A stretch of 64,000 nucleotides of DNA from Evansella caseinilytica (lineage in GTDB: Bacteria > Bacillota > Bacilli > Bacillales > Salisediminibacteriaceae). Shown one piece after another: positions 1-7,944 of this stretch. The DNA is taken from the NCBI RefSeq assembly GCF_900107275.1, contig NZ_FNPI01000003.1:62001-126000 (forward strand). The letters are read 5' to 3'. The notes under the pieces are model-generated. The model saw only the letters and a program-made list of their open reading frames with translations, had not been told where the DNA came from and did no database searches. Numbering within the stretch: position 1 is the stretch's first letter; each line of letters opens with the position of its first letter. A program made the translations under genes and the position numbers.

Positions 1-199
1 ATTCAGGCCCGTAAATTTCGATAATCCTTCCTTTTGGATATCCTCCCACTCCTAAAGCAATGTCCAAGGCGAGGGCACCGCTGGACACTGTTGAAACCCG
101 CTGCTCCGCCTGCTCTCCAAGCTTCATAATCGACCCTTTGCCAAACTGCTTTTCAATCTGGCGCAAAGCCATGTCAAGGGCTTGTTTACGATCTGACAT
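1..199 (-). CDS. recA: RecA recombinase, N-terminal part (cut by window edge)
   Basis: The first 66 codons of RecA, the ATP-dependent strand-exchange protein that also triggers LexA self-cleavage in the SOS response. The protein begins [20 protein letters not shown], the typical Bacillus RecA N-terminal helix, and runs through [20 protein letters not shown] to EIYGPE, which is just before the Walker A loop; the rest lies outside the window. The ATG at 197-199 is preceded by AAAGGAG with a 9-base spacer. The promoter and LexA box are more than 300 bases upstream (510-561) because a family A repeat sits in the leader. Gene order with cinA is conserved, except for an intervening helicase gene. 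Confidence 0.95.
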   Translation of the reverse strand, partial: MSDRKQALDMALRQIEKQFGKGSIMKLGEQAEQRVSTVSSGALALDIALGVGGYPKGRIIEIYGPE

Positions 200-243
200 G
201 AGTTTTCTCTCCTTTATAATTAAAATACAAATGATTTCTTCTA

Positions 244-486
244 GTGTATGTTTAAAAAGATCGTTTTTTATCTTTTTGAACATACACGAAGCAATGAGCC
301 ACTCTCCACTGAAAAGCTGCGAGCTGTCTCATCGTGTCATCGCGCGCGATGGCACTTGGATATTCATCGAAGATATGCTAGCAGAGGAAGAGACAATGAG
401 TGGAGCCGATGCATTCTTTTCATGCCATCTATGAGCGGTTTTCTCGTAGATGGCGCATCGAGCGAAACCATTGCCTTTTTGAACAC
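244..486. repeat. Family A palindromic repeat, long copy, in the recA leader
   Basis: Begins with the arm GTGTATGTTTAAAAAGAT, loop CGTTTTTT and the complementary arm ending GAACATACAC. A second block follows, GAAGCAATGAGCC... to ...ACAATGAGTGGAGCCGATGC, containing about 90 bases of extra sequence also present in the copy near pnp. The tip hairpin pairs GCCATCTATGAG with CTCGTAGATGGC (424-454), and the repeat closes with GAACCATTGCC-like sequence and TTTTTGAAC. It lies between the recA promoter and start codon, so it should be transcribed in the recA leader. Confidence 0.85.
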
Positions 487-509
487 TCAATGATTCAATT
501 TCTCTTACT

Positions 510-538
510 ATCTTAACCTTTTTTTTATCGTTTGCCAA
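510..538 (-). promoter_or_regulatory. Predicted sigma-A promoter of recA
   Basis: On the minus strand TTGGCA (533-538) and TAAGAT (510-515) are separated by exactly 17 bases. Transcription should begin near 503, giving a leader of about 300 bases before the recA ATG at 199. The LexA box is 9 bases upstream of the -35 element. Confidence 0.75.
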
Positions 539-547
539 TAGTTTTTA

Positions 548-561
548 CAAACATTCGTTCG
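548..561. promoter_or_regulatory. LexA (DinR) SOS box of recA
   Basis: On the minus strand the site reads CGAACGAATGTTTG. It matches the Bacillus SOS operator pattern CGAAC-N4-GTTY in both half-sites and sits directly upstream of the recA -35 element. LexA binding here would repress recA until DNA damage. Confidence 0.8.
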
Positions 562-624
562 GTTTTTTTAGAAATATGCGCTGCGACGGAAGATCGCCAT
601 CCGTTTACCATTTGAAACTCCATT

Positions 625-676
625 AAAAAAGAAAGGGGAGCCGAAGACAATGGCGGTTGCCTCCAACCCCTTTCTA
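625..676 (-). terminator. Rho-independent terminator of the helicase gene (hairpin family D, copy 1)
   Basis: On the minus strand AGAAAGGGG pairs with CCCCTTTCT, followed by TTTTT. It ends transcription coming from the helicase gene (stop at 718) before the recA promoter. The 28-base loop contains a segment (GACAATGGCG with TGCCTC) that recurs in a similar hairpin at 21331-21386. Confidence 0.8.
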
Positions 677-717
677 TTCTCAAACGATATGATATAGCAA
701 CCCTTCGTTTTTACCGC

Positions 718-2301
718 TTATTTCCGCTTAGGGCGCGGTTTTGCAGGCTCCAGATTAATTCTCGCACCGTTCAGGCGGGAATACTTTAGGCCCTCGTAAA
801 CAAACGGAGCCACTTCCTGCGGAACCTCCATAAAAGTAAAGTTATCGAAAATATCAATTTTGCCAACCGATTTTGCCGGAATGCCCACAAGCTGGGAAAC
901 TTCTTCCACCAACTTTTTCGGCGTCAATTCGATATTGCGTCCGACGTTGATAAAAAACCTTGTCATTCCTTGCTGCGCACCTGTATCGCCGAAATCATAG
1001 CCGTCATCATTTAAATCCTCGTGACTGTAAAAGGCAAGCTTCAGCAGGGAAGTGATGATTTTATCCGGCGGATATTGATTGACAAGCTCGGCAACGAGGG
1101 AATCGTAAAGACCCGGTTCGTCGTCTTCGCTTTCAATCAGATCGACGATTTGCGCTTTCCAAACATGCTGCTGCTTTTCAACAACCTCCTCCACGGAAGG
1201 AAGCCGCTGCGACGGGATGTTCATTTTGATTTCCGCTTCAATCGACCGCAGATGCTTCATTTCTCTCGGGGTTACCAAGGTCACCGCGACACCTTCCCTT
1301 CCGGCACGGCCTGTTCTGCCGATGCGGTGAACATAGCTTTCCGGATCCTGCGGAATGTCGTAATTGATAACATGGGAGACGTTTTCCACGTCGATACCGC
1401 GGGCGGCAACATCGGTGGCAATCAGGAATTCAATTGACGAATCGCGGAACTTTTTCATGACTAAATCGCGCTGTGACTGCGTGAGATCGCCATGAAGACC
1501 ATCGGCGATATACCCCCGTGCCTGCAATGCTTCCGTTAGCTCCGCAACCCCTTTTTTCGTCCGGCAAAAAATAATCCCCAGGTCGATCGTCTCACTGTCA
1601 ATCACTCGGCAAAGCGAGTCGATTTTATTTTTTTCCAGCACTTTATAATACACTTGATTAATAGAAGGGGCGGTAACTTCACCTTTGCTGATCGTCACCT
1701 GCTTCGGCCGGTTCATATATTTGTTTGACAACTTGCGGATCGGCGGCGGCATCGTCGCCGAGAACAACAGCGTCTGCCGCTCAAGATTTACTTGCTGAAG
1801 GATTTTTTCAATATCATCAATAAAGCCCATATCAAGCATTTCATCCGCTTCATCCAAAATCAAGGTATGGACTTTCTTTAATTGCAGCGTATGGCGGTTC
1901 AAGTGGTCAAGCACTCTTCCGGGAGTCCCGACAACAACTTGTACACCGCGCTTGAGCGCACGGATTTGATGCCCGATCGACTGTCCGCCGTAAATTGGGA
2001 GTATTTGAACATTTTTGTATTTCGACAGTTTTTGCAATTCGCCGGACACTTGAATAGCCAGCTCCCTTGTAGGTGTTAAGATAAGGGACTGGACAAAGCG
2101 TTCTTCGGTGACATGCTCCAGCAGCGGGATCCCGAACGCTGCCGTTTTTCCCGTTCCAGTCTGCGCCTGTCCGATAACATCCTGCCTTTTCAAAATTTCC
2201 GGGATAACTTTCTCCTGAATTGGCGACGGCGCCTCAAAGCCCATGTTTTTTATGGCACGTTTTATCTCATCCGAGATTTGAAAATCTTCAAATTTCATCA
2301 T
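718..2301 (-). CDS. DEAD-box ATP-dependent RNA helicase (CshA/DeaD type)
   Basis: A 527-residue helicase that unwinds RNA duplexes using ATP; relatives act in ribosome assembly, cold adaptation and mRNA decay. Visible motifs are the Q motif near 22-29, AQTGTGKT (46-53), PTRE (77-80), TPGR (126-129), DEAD (150-153), SAT (181-183), and RGIDV and HRIGRTGRAGR in the second RecA-like domain. The C-terminal segment, about 440-520, resembles the DbpA/CsdA RNA-binding domain and ends in a basic tail. The start is 4 bases after the cinA stop, and its ribosome binding site AAGGTGG lies within the end of cinA, so the two are probably cotranscribed. B. subtilis has cinA directly next to recA, so this gene is an addition at that junction. 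I cannot say which B. subtilis helicase is the ortholog. Confidence 0.93.
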   Translation of the reverse strand: MMKFEDFQISDEIKRAIKNMGFEAPSPIQEKVIPEILKRQDVIGQAQTGTGKTAAFGIPLLEHVTEERFVQSLILTPTRELAIQVSGELQKLSKYKNVQILPIYGGQSIGHQIRALKRGVQVVVGTPGRVLDHLNRHTLQLKKVHTLILDEADEMLDMGFIDDIEKILQQVNLERQTLLFSATMPPPIRKLSNKYMNRPKQVTISKGEVTAPSINQVYYKVLEKNKIDSLCRVIDSETIDLGIIFCRTKKGVAELTEALQARGYIADGLHGDLTQSQRDLVMKKFRDSSIEFLIATDVAARGIDVENVSHVINYDIPQDPESYVHRIGRTGRAGREGVAVTLVTPREMKHLRSIEAEIKMNIPSQRLPSVEEVVEKQQHVWKAQIVDLIESEDDEPGLYDSLVAELVNQYPPDKIITSLLKLAFYSHEDLNDDGYDFGDTGAQQGMTRFFINVGRNIELTPKKLVEEVSQLVGIPAKSVGKIDIFDNFTFMEVPQEVAPFVYEGLKYSRLNGARINLEPAKPRPKRK

Positions 2302-2305
2302 TTAT

Positions 2306-3568
2306 TCATCCACCTTTTTCTATTTCCTTTCTTATCTTGTGCAGTAAATAATACGCACCGTATTTTACAGTTCGCTCACGAATTGTCGCACGGCTTCCTG
2401 CCAGCCGGACTTCGAAGCTGTCAGTACCGCCGGCGGACGATACGCCGATATATACAAGTCCGGGGGCTTTCCCTTCCAACGGCTCCGGACCGGCAACGCC
2501 TGTAAAGCCGATGCCGTAATCAGCCTTTGCACTCATCATCGCCTGCACTGCCATTTCTCTAGCACAAGCATGGCTGACAGCCCCGTGCTCCCTTAGGAGT
2601 TCAGCAGGAATATGTAATTGCTCATGTTTCCATTCATCCCCATAAGAAACAAATCCGCCGGGAAAAATCGAAGAAGCGCCCGGCTGCGCCGTTAATTCTG
2701 CGGCAAACAGTCCGCCGGTCAAGCTTTCAGCTGAAGAAATGGTCTTTCCATGCTCCATCAACCGTTCAGCCAGCTTTTCCATTAATGTTTGCTGTCCTGT
2801 GCCGATAAAATAATCTTCGAGCCGTGCGAGAATTTTTTTTTGAACGCTGTCAAGCATCTCGTTATTTCTCTGCTTGTCCTTTCCTTTTACAGTCAGCCGG
2901 AGCGTGACTTCTCCACCGGATGCAAGCGGGGCGATTGTCGGGTTGGACTGAGCCTCCAGCAAATCGTCAATCCGGTCTGCCAGCTGGGATTCTCCGATGT
3001 CAAAGAAACGAAGCACGCGGGATTCAATATGGCTTTGATCGCTGATCATTCCTTTTAGGTATGGAAAACAATAGTTTTCCGCCATCGGAATCAATTCGCT
3101 CGGCGGCCCTGGAAGCAGGACAATCATGCTGCCGTCTGTTTCCCTGGCCATGCCGCAGGCCAAGCCGTGATCATTTGGAAAAATCTTCGCCCCTTCTAAA
3201 ACAAGGGCTTGCTTACGGTTGTTCTCTGTCATTTTTCGGTTTCGCTGTTTAAAAAACGCAAGGATTCGCTCTTCCGTCTGCTGATCATATATAAGCTTCA
3301 TACCAAGCAGTTTGCTGACGGTTTCCTTTGTCAAATCATCCTTTGTGGGACCAAGCCCGCCGGTTAGGAGCAATAAGTCGGAGCGCTCGGCTGCTTGCCG
3401 CAGCACATTTGTCAATCTATCTTCATTATCTCCTACGACGGAGTGATAGAAAACGTTTATTCCTAAAAAGGAGAGCTGTTCAGATAAATATTTTGCATTG
3501 GTATTGGCGATTTGTCCAAGCAGCAGCTCTGAGCCTACAGCAATGATTTCCGCATTCACCTTGTTCAT
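2306..3568 (-). CDS. cinA: CinA family protein (competence/damage-inducible)
   Basis: A 420-residue CinA protein. The N-terminal half is the MoCF-like domain (AEIIAVGSELLLGQIANTN, LLTGGLGPTKDDLT). The C-terminal CinA domain carries AESLTGGLFAAELT and GFTGVAGPEPLEGK and, in relatives, is an NMN deamidase-like pyridine nucleotide salvage domain. Full length for the family. The gene follows pgsA closely, as in B. subtilis, and is followed by the helicase rather than by recA. The ATG at 3568 has AAAGG immediately in front of it; the GTG three codons later (3559) has better ribosome binding site spacing and may be the true start. Confidence 0.93.
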   Translation of the reverse strand: MNKVNAEIIAVGSELLLGQIANTNAKYLSEQLSFLGINVFYHSVVGDNEDRLTNVLRQAAERSDLLLLTGGLGPTKDDLTKETVSKLLGMKLIYDQQTEERILAFFKQRNRKMTENNRKQALVLEGAKIFPNDHGLACGMARETDGSMIVLLPGPPSELIPMAENYCFPYLKGMISDQSHIESRVLRFFDIGESQLADRIDDLLEAQSNPTIAPLASGGEVTLRLTVKGKDKQRNNEMLDSVQKKILARLEDYFIGTGQQTLMEKLAERLMEHGKTISSAESLTGGLFAAELTAQPGASSIFPGGFVSYGDEWKHEQLHIPAELLREHGAVSHACAREMAVQAMMSAKADYGIGFTGVAGPEPLEGKAPGLVYIGVSSAGGTDSFEVRLAGSRATIRERTVKYGAYYLLHKIRKEIEKGG

Positions 3569-3583
3569 CCTTTCATCAAAAAG

Positions 3584-4165
3584 TTAAGATGCCTTTTGGA
3601 ATACGTGCTTATTTTTAACAAAATAATCAATTCCAGAAAATAACGTTAAAAGCACTGCGACGTATATCATGATATCGGCAAACGGAACGGAAATGAGCTC
3701 AAAAATCATATTATGCAGCATCAGTGCGGAGGCAGCAACGATTTGGCTTACTGTCTTCCATTTTCCCCATATGCTTGCAGCGATCACTTCCCCATCCTCC
3801 ACTGAAATCAGCCGGAGTCCGGTAACGGCAAACTCTCTCATTAATATCACGATGGCAGCCCAGGCAGGAAATAAACCGAGCTCGACTAATGAAATGAATG
3901 CAGCTGAAATCAGAAGCTTATCCGCAAGCGGATCTAAAAATTTCCCCATATTGGTAACAAGGTTGTACTTTCTGGCGTAATATCCATCCAGCCAATCGGT
4001 AGACGCGGCGATAATAAAAATGATGGCAGCAACAAAATGGTCCGTTGGTATATCGGCACCGAGTAAATGAATATGTCCCCATGAAAAAGGTATGAGAAGG
4101 AAAACCATGAAGAGGGGAATTAAAAAGATACGTGAAATTGTGATTTGATTAGGTACGTTCACCAT
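3584..4165 (-). CDS. pgsA: CDP-diacylglycerol--glycerol-3-phosphate 3-phosphatidyltransferase
   Basis: Makes phosphatidylglycerol phosphate from CDP-diacylglycerol and glycerol-3-phosphate in the membrane, the first committed step to phosphatidylglycerol. The CDP-alcohol phosphatidyltransferase signature is intact: DWLDGYYAR, then G, then FLDPLADK. At 193 residues it has the usual size, with several hydrophobic membrane segments. I start at the ATG at 4165 (MVNVPNQITISR) behind AAGGAGGATT, as B. subtilis PgsA begins in the same way; a longer in-frame extension upstream has no support. It lies 15 bases before cinA and is separated from rodZ by 374 bases containing repeat debris. Confidence 0.95.
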   Translation of the reverse strand: MVNVPNQITISRIFLIPLFMVFLLIPFSWGHIHLLGADIPTDHFVAAIIFIIAASTDWLDGYYARKYNLVTNMGKFLDPLADKLLISAAFISLVELGLFPAWAAIVILMREFAVTGLRLISVEDGEVIAASIWGKWKTVSQIVAASALMLHNMIFELISVPFADIMIYVAVLLTLFSGIDYFVKNKHVFQKAS

Positions 4166-4420
4166 AATCCTCCTTACTGCATTATTTCCTAAATGAGCGT
4201 GTTCAAAAGCAATTTTCGAAAAAGAAAGCAGGGTTTCACTCACATAAGCAGAGATGGCAGCAAACGGAATAATAACGCCGTCGGTGAGCCGCTTCTCAAC
4301 TGCTGAGTGAAAAGTTTCTCGTAAGCTCTATCAATTTTACCAAAACATCAACCATTTTGCGAATAGAAGATGTTTTCGCACAAAAAGAGGCGATGAATGT
4401 GTTTGTTTTTTCAAAGTGAA

Positions 4421-4446
4421 GAGCCAGCATCCGTGCTTGCTGGCTC
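4421..4446 (-). terminator. Hairpin between rodZ and pgsA
   Basis: GAGCCAGCA (4421-4429) pairs perfectly with TGCTGGCTC (4438-4446). On the minus strand it is followed by TTCACTTTG, a weak T-rich tail. It could terminate or attenuate transcription from rodZ into pgsA. The rest of the 4166-4420 gap shows nothing I recognise. Confidence 0.45.
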
Positions 4447-4469
4447 CACCACGCCTTATTTTTCTTTAA

Positions 4470-4540
4470 GTGTTTGTTCAAAAAGATCGTTTTTTTATCT
4501 TTTGGAACAGACTCTTTAAGAGGATGTTGAACACACACTT
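4470..4540. repeat. Family A fragment joined to a family B end
   Basis: 4470-4520 is the first hairpin of family A (GTGTTTGTTCAAAAAGAT, then TTATCTTTTGGAACAGACTC) with a damaged right arm. It is followed at 4518-4539 by GAGGATGTTGAACACACACT, a fusion of the two family B termini with the body deleted. The fragment ends at the rodZ stop codon. Confidence 0.65.
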
Positions 4541-5421
4541 TAATCGTTGTTCAACGGGTCGAACTGAACGATGATGCGCTGCGTTGTTGCATCAATCGGA
4601 TATTCTAACAGCTCATCGTTAATATAGATGTTTGCCGTTGGCGCCGCTCCTAAATGAAAGGTTACTTGTGTTTCACCGCTCAAATCAAAACTGTCTTCAT
4701 CACCGTTTCGATACGTTTGTTCATGTATCGTCTGATCATTCGGATCGATCAGACGCACCCAGCTGTCCCCGGAAAATTCCATTCTTACTTCGAAGGAATC
4801 GGTATTGGACAATGTAAAGTAGGAGCGATTTCCCTCTTCTGTTCTCTCGAATGCCAGAGATTGTTCCGCCTCTGTCTCCGGTTCTTCTTCATCTTCATCA
4901 CCTTCTGTCTCAGCCGTATCGCCCTCGTTACCATCGTTGTCATCGGTATTGTCGGTGACGTTATCCGTGATGTCCACTTCCGGCTCATTTTGAGATTCTT
5001 CCCGAGAAACACCTGGAGAATCATCCTTGTTATCCTGCCCAAACATCCAAATGCCGGCAACGACGGCAATCACAAAAATGACAGCAATCAGCGTCGGCAG
5101 CAGGGAAGCAAATTTCGATCTCCGCCTGACAAGCTTCGGCTTGGAACGGGTAACGCGTGGCGGCAGCTCAGCCGTCTCCTGTTTCGGCGAAGGTAAATCG
5201 GTTTGATGTTCCTCAAAAAGGACTTCAGAAGGTATTCCTACTGCATCCGCGTAGCTTTTTACGAAAGCGCGGGCATAGAAATCCCCGGGGAGCCGGGAAT
5301 AGTCTCCTTCTTCAATGGCGATTAAGTATCGTTTCTGGATTTTTGTTATCGTTTGAAGTTCATCTAATGTGTATCCTTTTTCTTCTCTCGCATGTTTTAA
5401 TCTTAATCCAAGTTCTGACAT
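4540..5421 (-). CDS. rodZ: RodZ-like cell-shape protein (YmfM)
   Basis: A 293-residue bitopic membrane protein. An N-terminal helix-turn-helix domain (MSELGLRLKHAREEKGYTLD to about residue 75) would face the cytoplasm and bind MreB. A single membrane segment follows (LLPTLIAVIFVIAVVAGIW), then a very acidic linker rich in D, E and N, and a C-terminal extracytoplasmic DUF4115-type beta domain. This layout defines RodZ. The gene begins 18 bases after ymfK and precedes pgsA, as in B. subtilis. The start is the ATG at 5421, giving MSELG, which fits the family N-terminus better than the GTG three codons upstream. Confidence 0.9.
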   Translation of the reverse strand: MSELGLRLKHAREEKGYTLDELQTITKIQKRYLIAIEEGDYSRLPGDFYARAFVKSYADAVGIPSEVLFEEHQTDLPSPKQETAELPPRVTRSKPKLVRRRSKFASLLPTLIAVIFVIAVVAGIWMFGQDNKDDSPGVSREESQNEPEVDITDNVTDNTDDNDGNEGDTAETEGDEDEEEPETEAEQSLAFERTEEGNRSYFTLSNTDSFEVRMEFSGDSWVRLIDPNDQTIHEQTYRNGDEDSFDLSGETQVTFHLGAAPTANIYINDELLEYPIDATTQRIIVQFDPLNND

Positions 5422-5439
5422 TTGAAACACCTACCAACC

Positions 5440-6213
5440 TTAGCTAATATCAAAGGAAGAGAAACCAGATTCTACAGCTTCGTATGTAATGATCTCACCC
5501 TCTTCACTCCGTAACTCAATAATATAATCAAAGTCATCTAAAGTATATTCCGTCTCTCTCACAAATATATCAGGGTGCTCCACAACTTTTGTAGCCGAAA
5601 GTCGCATGATCTCGCTGACGAGCATGCGATGACGTTCCGAAGCTCTCATGGTCGACACGATTCCGTCTATAATATAGATGTGGTTTTCCGATAACTCATC
5701 TTCCGCTAACTGACTGCGAATCGTCTGCCTCAACAACGTGGAGGACAGAAACGACCAACGTTTGCTTGCGCACACACTGGCGGCGACAACGGACTCTGTT
5801 TTTCCTACTCTGGGCATACCGCGGATTCCGATAAGGCGGTGGCCTTCTTTTTTAAACAGCTCCGCCATGAAATCCACCAACAGGCCGAGCTCATTCCTTA
5901 CAAAACGGAACAGCTTCTTTTCGTCTTCATCGCGCTCAATATACCTGCCGTGCCGGACTGCCAGGCGGTCGCGAAGCTTCGGTTCTCTGATTTTTCTCAG
6001 CGTAATGATATCCATTGTTTCCAGAATATATTTTAACCGCATCATTGCTTCGTCATTCTGACATTTTACAAGCATTCCTCTGCGTTGGTGTTCAACGCCA
6101 TTGATCGTAATTATGTTTATTCTTAACATCCCTAATAAAGATGCGATTTCCCCTAGCAACCCAGGTCGGTTCTCATTGATTTGATATTCAATATACCATT
6201 CTTTTTTTTCCAT
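5440..6213 (-). CDS. ymfK: YmfK family protein (DUF3388)
   Basis: A 257-residue protein of unknown function with an ACT-like N-terminal region (WYIEYQINENRPGLLGEIAS) and a P-loop-like segment IGIRGMPRVGKTES near residues 140-155, which suggests nucleotide binding. The start is the second of two adjacent ATGs, 7 bases behind AAAGGAG. An in-frame extension to 6414 exists only because the family B repeat upstream happens to be open in this frame, and I reject it. Position between ymfJ and rodZ matches B. subtilis. Confidence 0.85.
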   Translation of the reverse strand: MEKKEWYIEYQINENRPGLLGEIASLLGMLRINIITINGVEHQRRGMLVKCQNDEAMMRLKYILETMDIITLRKIREPKLRDRLAVRHGRYIERDEDEKKLFRFVRNELGLLVDFMAELFKKEGHRLIGIRGMPRVGKTESVVAASVCASKRWSFLSSTLLRQTIRSQLAEDELSENHIYIIDGIVSTMRASERHRMLVSEIMRLSATKVVEHPDIFVRETEYTLDDFDYIIELRSEEGEIITYEAVESGFSSFDIS

Positions 6214-6234
6214 CATCCAACTCCTTTCCTTGTA

Positions 6235-6391
6235 GAGGATGTTCAAAAAGTCCGGGAAACAGCGCCGGCGAATCTCAACGCCCGCGTTGGCCCTCCGCTG
6301 CTCACGTACGTCCCGTGTACGCTCCGCTGCTCGATCCTGCCGCGCCTCGACCTTCTTGCCGCTGTTATGTCCTCCTTTTTGAACACACACT
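6235..6391. repeat. Family B repeat, full copy
   Basis: Starts GAGGATGTTCAAAAAGTCC and ends TCCTCCTTTTTGAACACACAC, so the ends carry the inverted pair GTTCAAAAAG/CTTTTTGAAC. The body includes CTGCTCACGTACGTCCCGTG and CGCGCCTCGACCTTCTTGCC. It ends 21 bases upstream of the ymfK start. Closely related copies are at 20898, 21060 and 52962. Confidence 0.85.
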
Positions 6392-6751
6392 TGTATGTAT
6401 TTCCCTTTTTCCACAAATTTCGTTCCACTTATAACATATAATAATTGATTTTTTTCGTCATTAAAAGAGATTTCTATCGATCATGGAGAAAAGAAGGAGA
6501 AAAAACGGCGGCAGCCGGAAAAACAGCACAGCACATCTCCGTCGCACAGCTTCATTCCTTGTTTCTCCTTCCGCTAATACTGCATTGCGCCGTCACTATA
6601 ACGACCGGCCCCCATTCGGGGGCATGACAAAGATAAAGCGGATGCTGAGAACAGGGCAATCAGTGAGGAAGCGGCTCGCAGCTTTGCAGTAACGGCGGGC
6701 TCTGTGCCAGAAAAAAACCTTTTTATTCCGCTCATTCAGCCGTTAAAAATA
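6392..6751. other. Gene-free stretch between ymfJ and ymfK
   Basis: No credible gene on either strand. The only structure noted is a short hairpin, CCCCCATTCGGGGG at 6609-6622, without a T tract. An AT-rich segment (6420-6450) lies upstream of ymfK, but I could not fit a convincing -35/-10 pair. Confidence 0.5.
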
Positions 6752-6781
6752 CGAAAAAGTGCCGCATACGGGCGACACTTT
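6752..6781 (-). terminator. Terminator of ymfJ
   Basis: On the minus strand AAAGTGTCGC pairs with GCGGCACTTT (one G-U pair), followed by TTCGTATTTTT. It lies 12 bases after the ymfJ stop. Confidence 0.7.
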
Positions 6782-6792
6782 CCGGGAAAATA

Positions 6793-7041
6793 TTAACCTC
6801 TTTGAACAAGCTTAACCATCACGTTGGCAATAGCATGCTGCTCTTCTTCGGAAGCTACCTGCCACAAATCAGCTAAAACCTTTTCTTGATCGTTTTTCGG
6901 CTCCACTTGTTCCGATAAGTACTCTCCTACTTGATAAGCTACATCTGAAATCACCTGCTGGTTCATTCCTTCGCTCTTCGCCTGATCGAGACGGTCGCCC
7001 AGGAAATCCTTCCATTGCTGCCAATTATCTAACACAGACAT
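6793..7041 (-). CDS. ymfJ: YmfJ family protein (DUF3243)
   Basis: A small acidic soluble protein of 82 residues beginning MSVLDNWQQWKDFLGDRLDQ, typical of the DUF3243 family found next to ymfI/ymfK in Bacillaceae. Its function is unknown. It has no signal peptide or membrane segment. The start has GGGAGG 8 bases upstream, and a terminator follows directly. Confidence 0.85.
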   Translation of the reverse strand: MSVLDNWQQWKDFLGDRLDQAKSEGMNQQVISDVAYQVGEYLSEQVEPKNDQEKVLADLWQVASEEEQHAIANVMVKLVQRG

Positions 7042-7077
7042 GGTATTTAATCCTCCCTTTGCTGAATGTCATTCATA

Positions 7078-7111
7078 GAGGACGTGTATTATCCTCTTCC
7101 TGAACACACAT
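7078..7111. repeat. Remnant of a family B terminus
   Basis: AGAGGACGTGTATTATCCTC followed by TTCCTGAACACACATGT resembles the two outer ends of family B with the body lost. It lies between ymfI and ymfJ. Confidence 0.4.
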
Positions 7112-7160
7112 GTATAGTTTTTTCAAAAGAAAGGAAAATATGCGTACAAAATCAGCGGTA

Positions 7161-7188
7161 CTGAAAAAGTTGGTTTTTACTTTTTCAG
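7161..7188 (-). terminator. Hairpin family C, copy 1, downstream of ymfI
   Basis: CTGAAAAAGT (7161-7170) and ACTTTTTCAG (7179-7188) form a perfect 10-bp stem 20 bases after the ymfI stop. Related hairpins occur at 47957 and 48040. The stem is A/T-rich in its lower half, so it could work as a terminator in either direction. Confidence 0.5.
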
Positions 7189-7208
7189 CACTTTCCAAAA
7201 TCAGCACG

Positions 7209-7940
7209 TCAGCAATACCATGCACCATTCACCGACAGTATGTGGCCGTTTATATATCCGCTTTCCTCCGCGGCGAGAAAAGCTACCGCCGAAGCTATGT
7301 CTGCGGGCGTTCCAAGTCGGCCGGCGGGAATCTCCTCTTCAAGCGCCGCTTGCTCGTCTGCGGACAAATGATCAAGCATCCCGGTCCGTACAGCTCCCGG
7401 GGCAACGCCGTTCACTTGAATATTGCTCGGGGCTACTTCTTTCGCCAGCGCTTTGACAAACGTATTCAGCCCGCCTTTAATCGTGGAATAGAGCACTTCA
7501 CATGACGCTCCTGTCAAACCCCAAACAGAGCTGACAACAATGATTTTCCCCCGCTTTTCCTTGATCATCGCCGGCAAAAATATTTGAGTTATCAAAAACG
7601 GCGTCGCCAAGCCCACCGTCAATTCCTCCAATACCGCAGACGATGGTAAATCGGTGATCAACCCGACCTTCGACGTGCCGCTGTTATGGACAACGATATC
7701 CGGGGAAACAGACAATTGTTTCACTTTTGCCATTGTTGCACCAGGATCGGCAAAATCCGCTTGAAGCAGCTTTGCGTTTATCCCGTAGGTTTGCATCAAG
7801 GAACGTTGCAAATTCTCCGCCTGCTGCTTATTTTTATTGTAATGGAGCACGAGTGAACAGCCTTCCTTCGCCAGCCGCTCAGCAATCGCGCCCCCTATTC
7901 CGCCGCTTGCTCCGGAAATAAATGCTACCGGTTTCTCCAC
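7209..7940 (-). CDS. ymfI: SDR-family oxidoreductase (YmfI, FabG-like)
   Basis: A 243-residue short-chain dehydrogenase/reductase. The cofactor loop is GASGGIGGAIA near residue 10, the catalytic Ser is in VVSSVWG and the YxxxK pair is in YSTIKGG. Family relatives reduce 3-oxoacyl groups, but the substrate of YmfI is not known. It starts 4 bases after the ymfH stop, so it is translationally linked to the peptidase genes, in the B. subtilis order ymfF-ymfH-ymfI. Confidence 0.9.
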   Translation of the reverse strand: MEKPVAFISGASGGIGGAIAERLAKEGCSLVLHYNKNKQQAENLQRSLMQTYGINAKLLQADFADPGATMAKVKQLSVSPDIVVHNSGTSKVGLITDLPSSAVLEELTVGLATPFLITQIFLPAMIKEKRGKIIVVSSVWGLTGASCEVLYSTIKGGLNTFVKALAKEVAPSNIQVNGVAPGAVRTGMLDHLSADEQAALEEEIPAGRLGTPADIASAVAFLAAEESGYINGHILSVNGAWYC

Positions 7941-7944
7941 AGCT

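Noticed and set aside
4296-4538. 80-codon minus-strand open frame between rodZ and pgsA
   Set aside because: It is composed of family A/B fragments and a terminator hairpin; no ribosome binding site.
6214-6414. N-terminal extension of ymfK
   Set aside because: It translates a family B repeat; the internal start has a good ribosome binding site.
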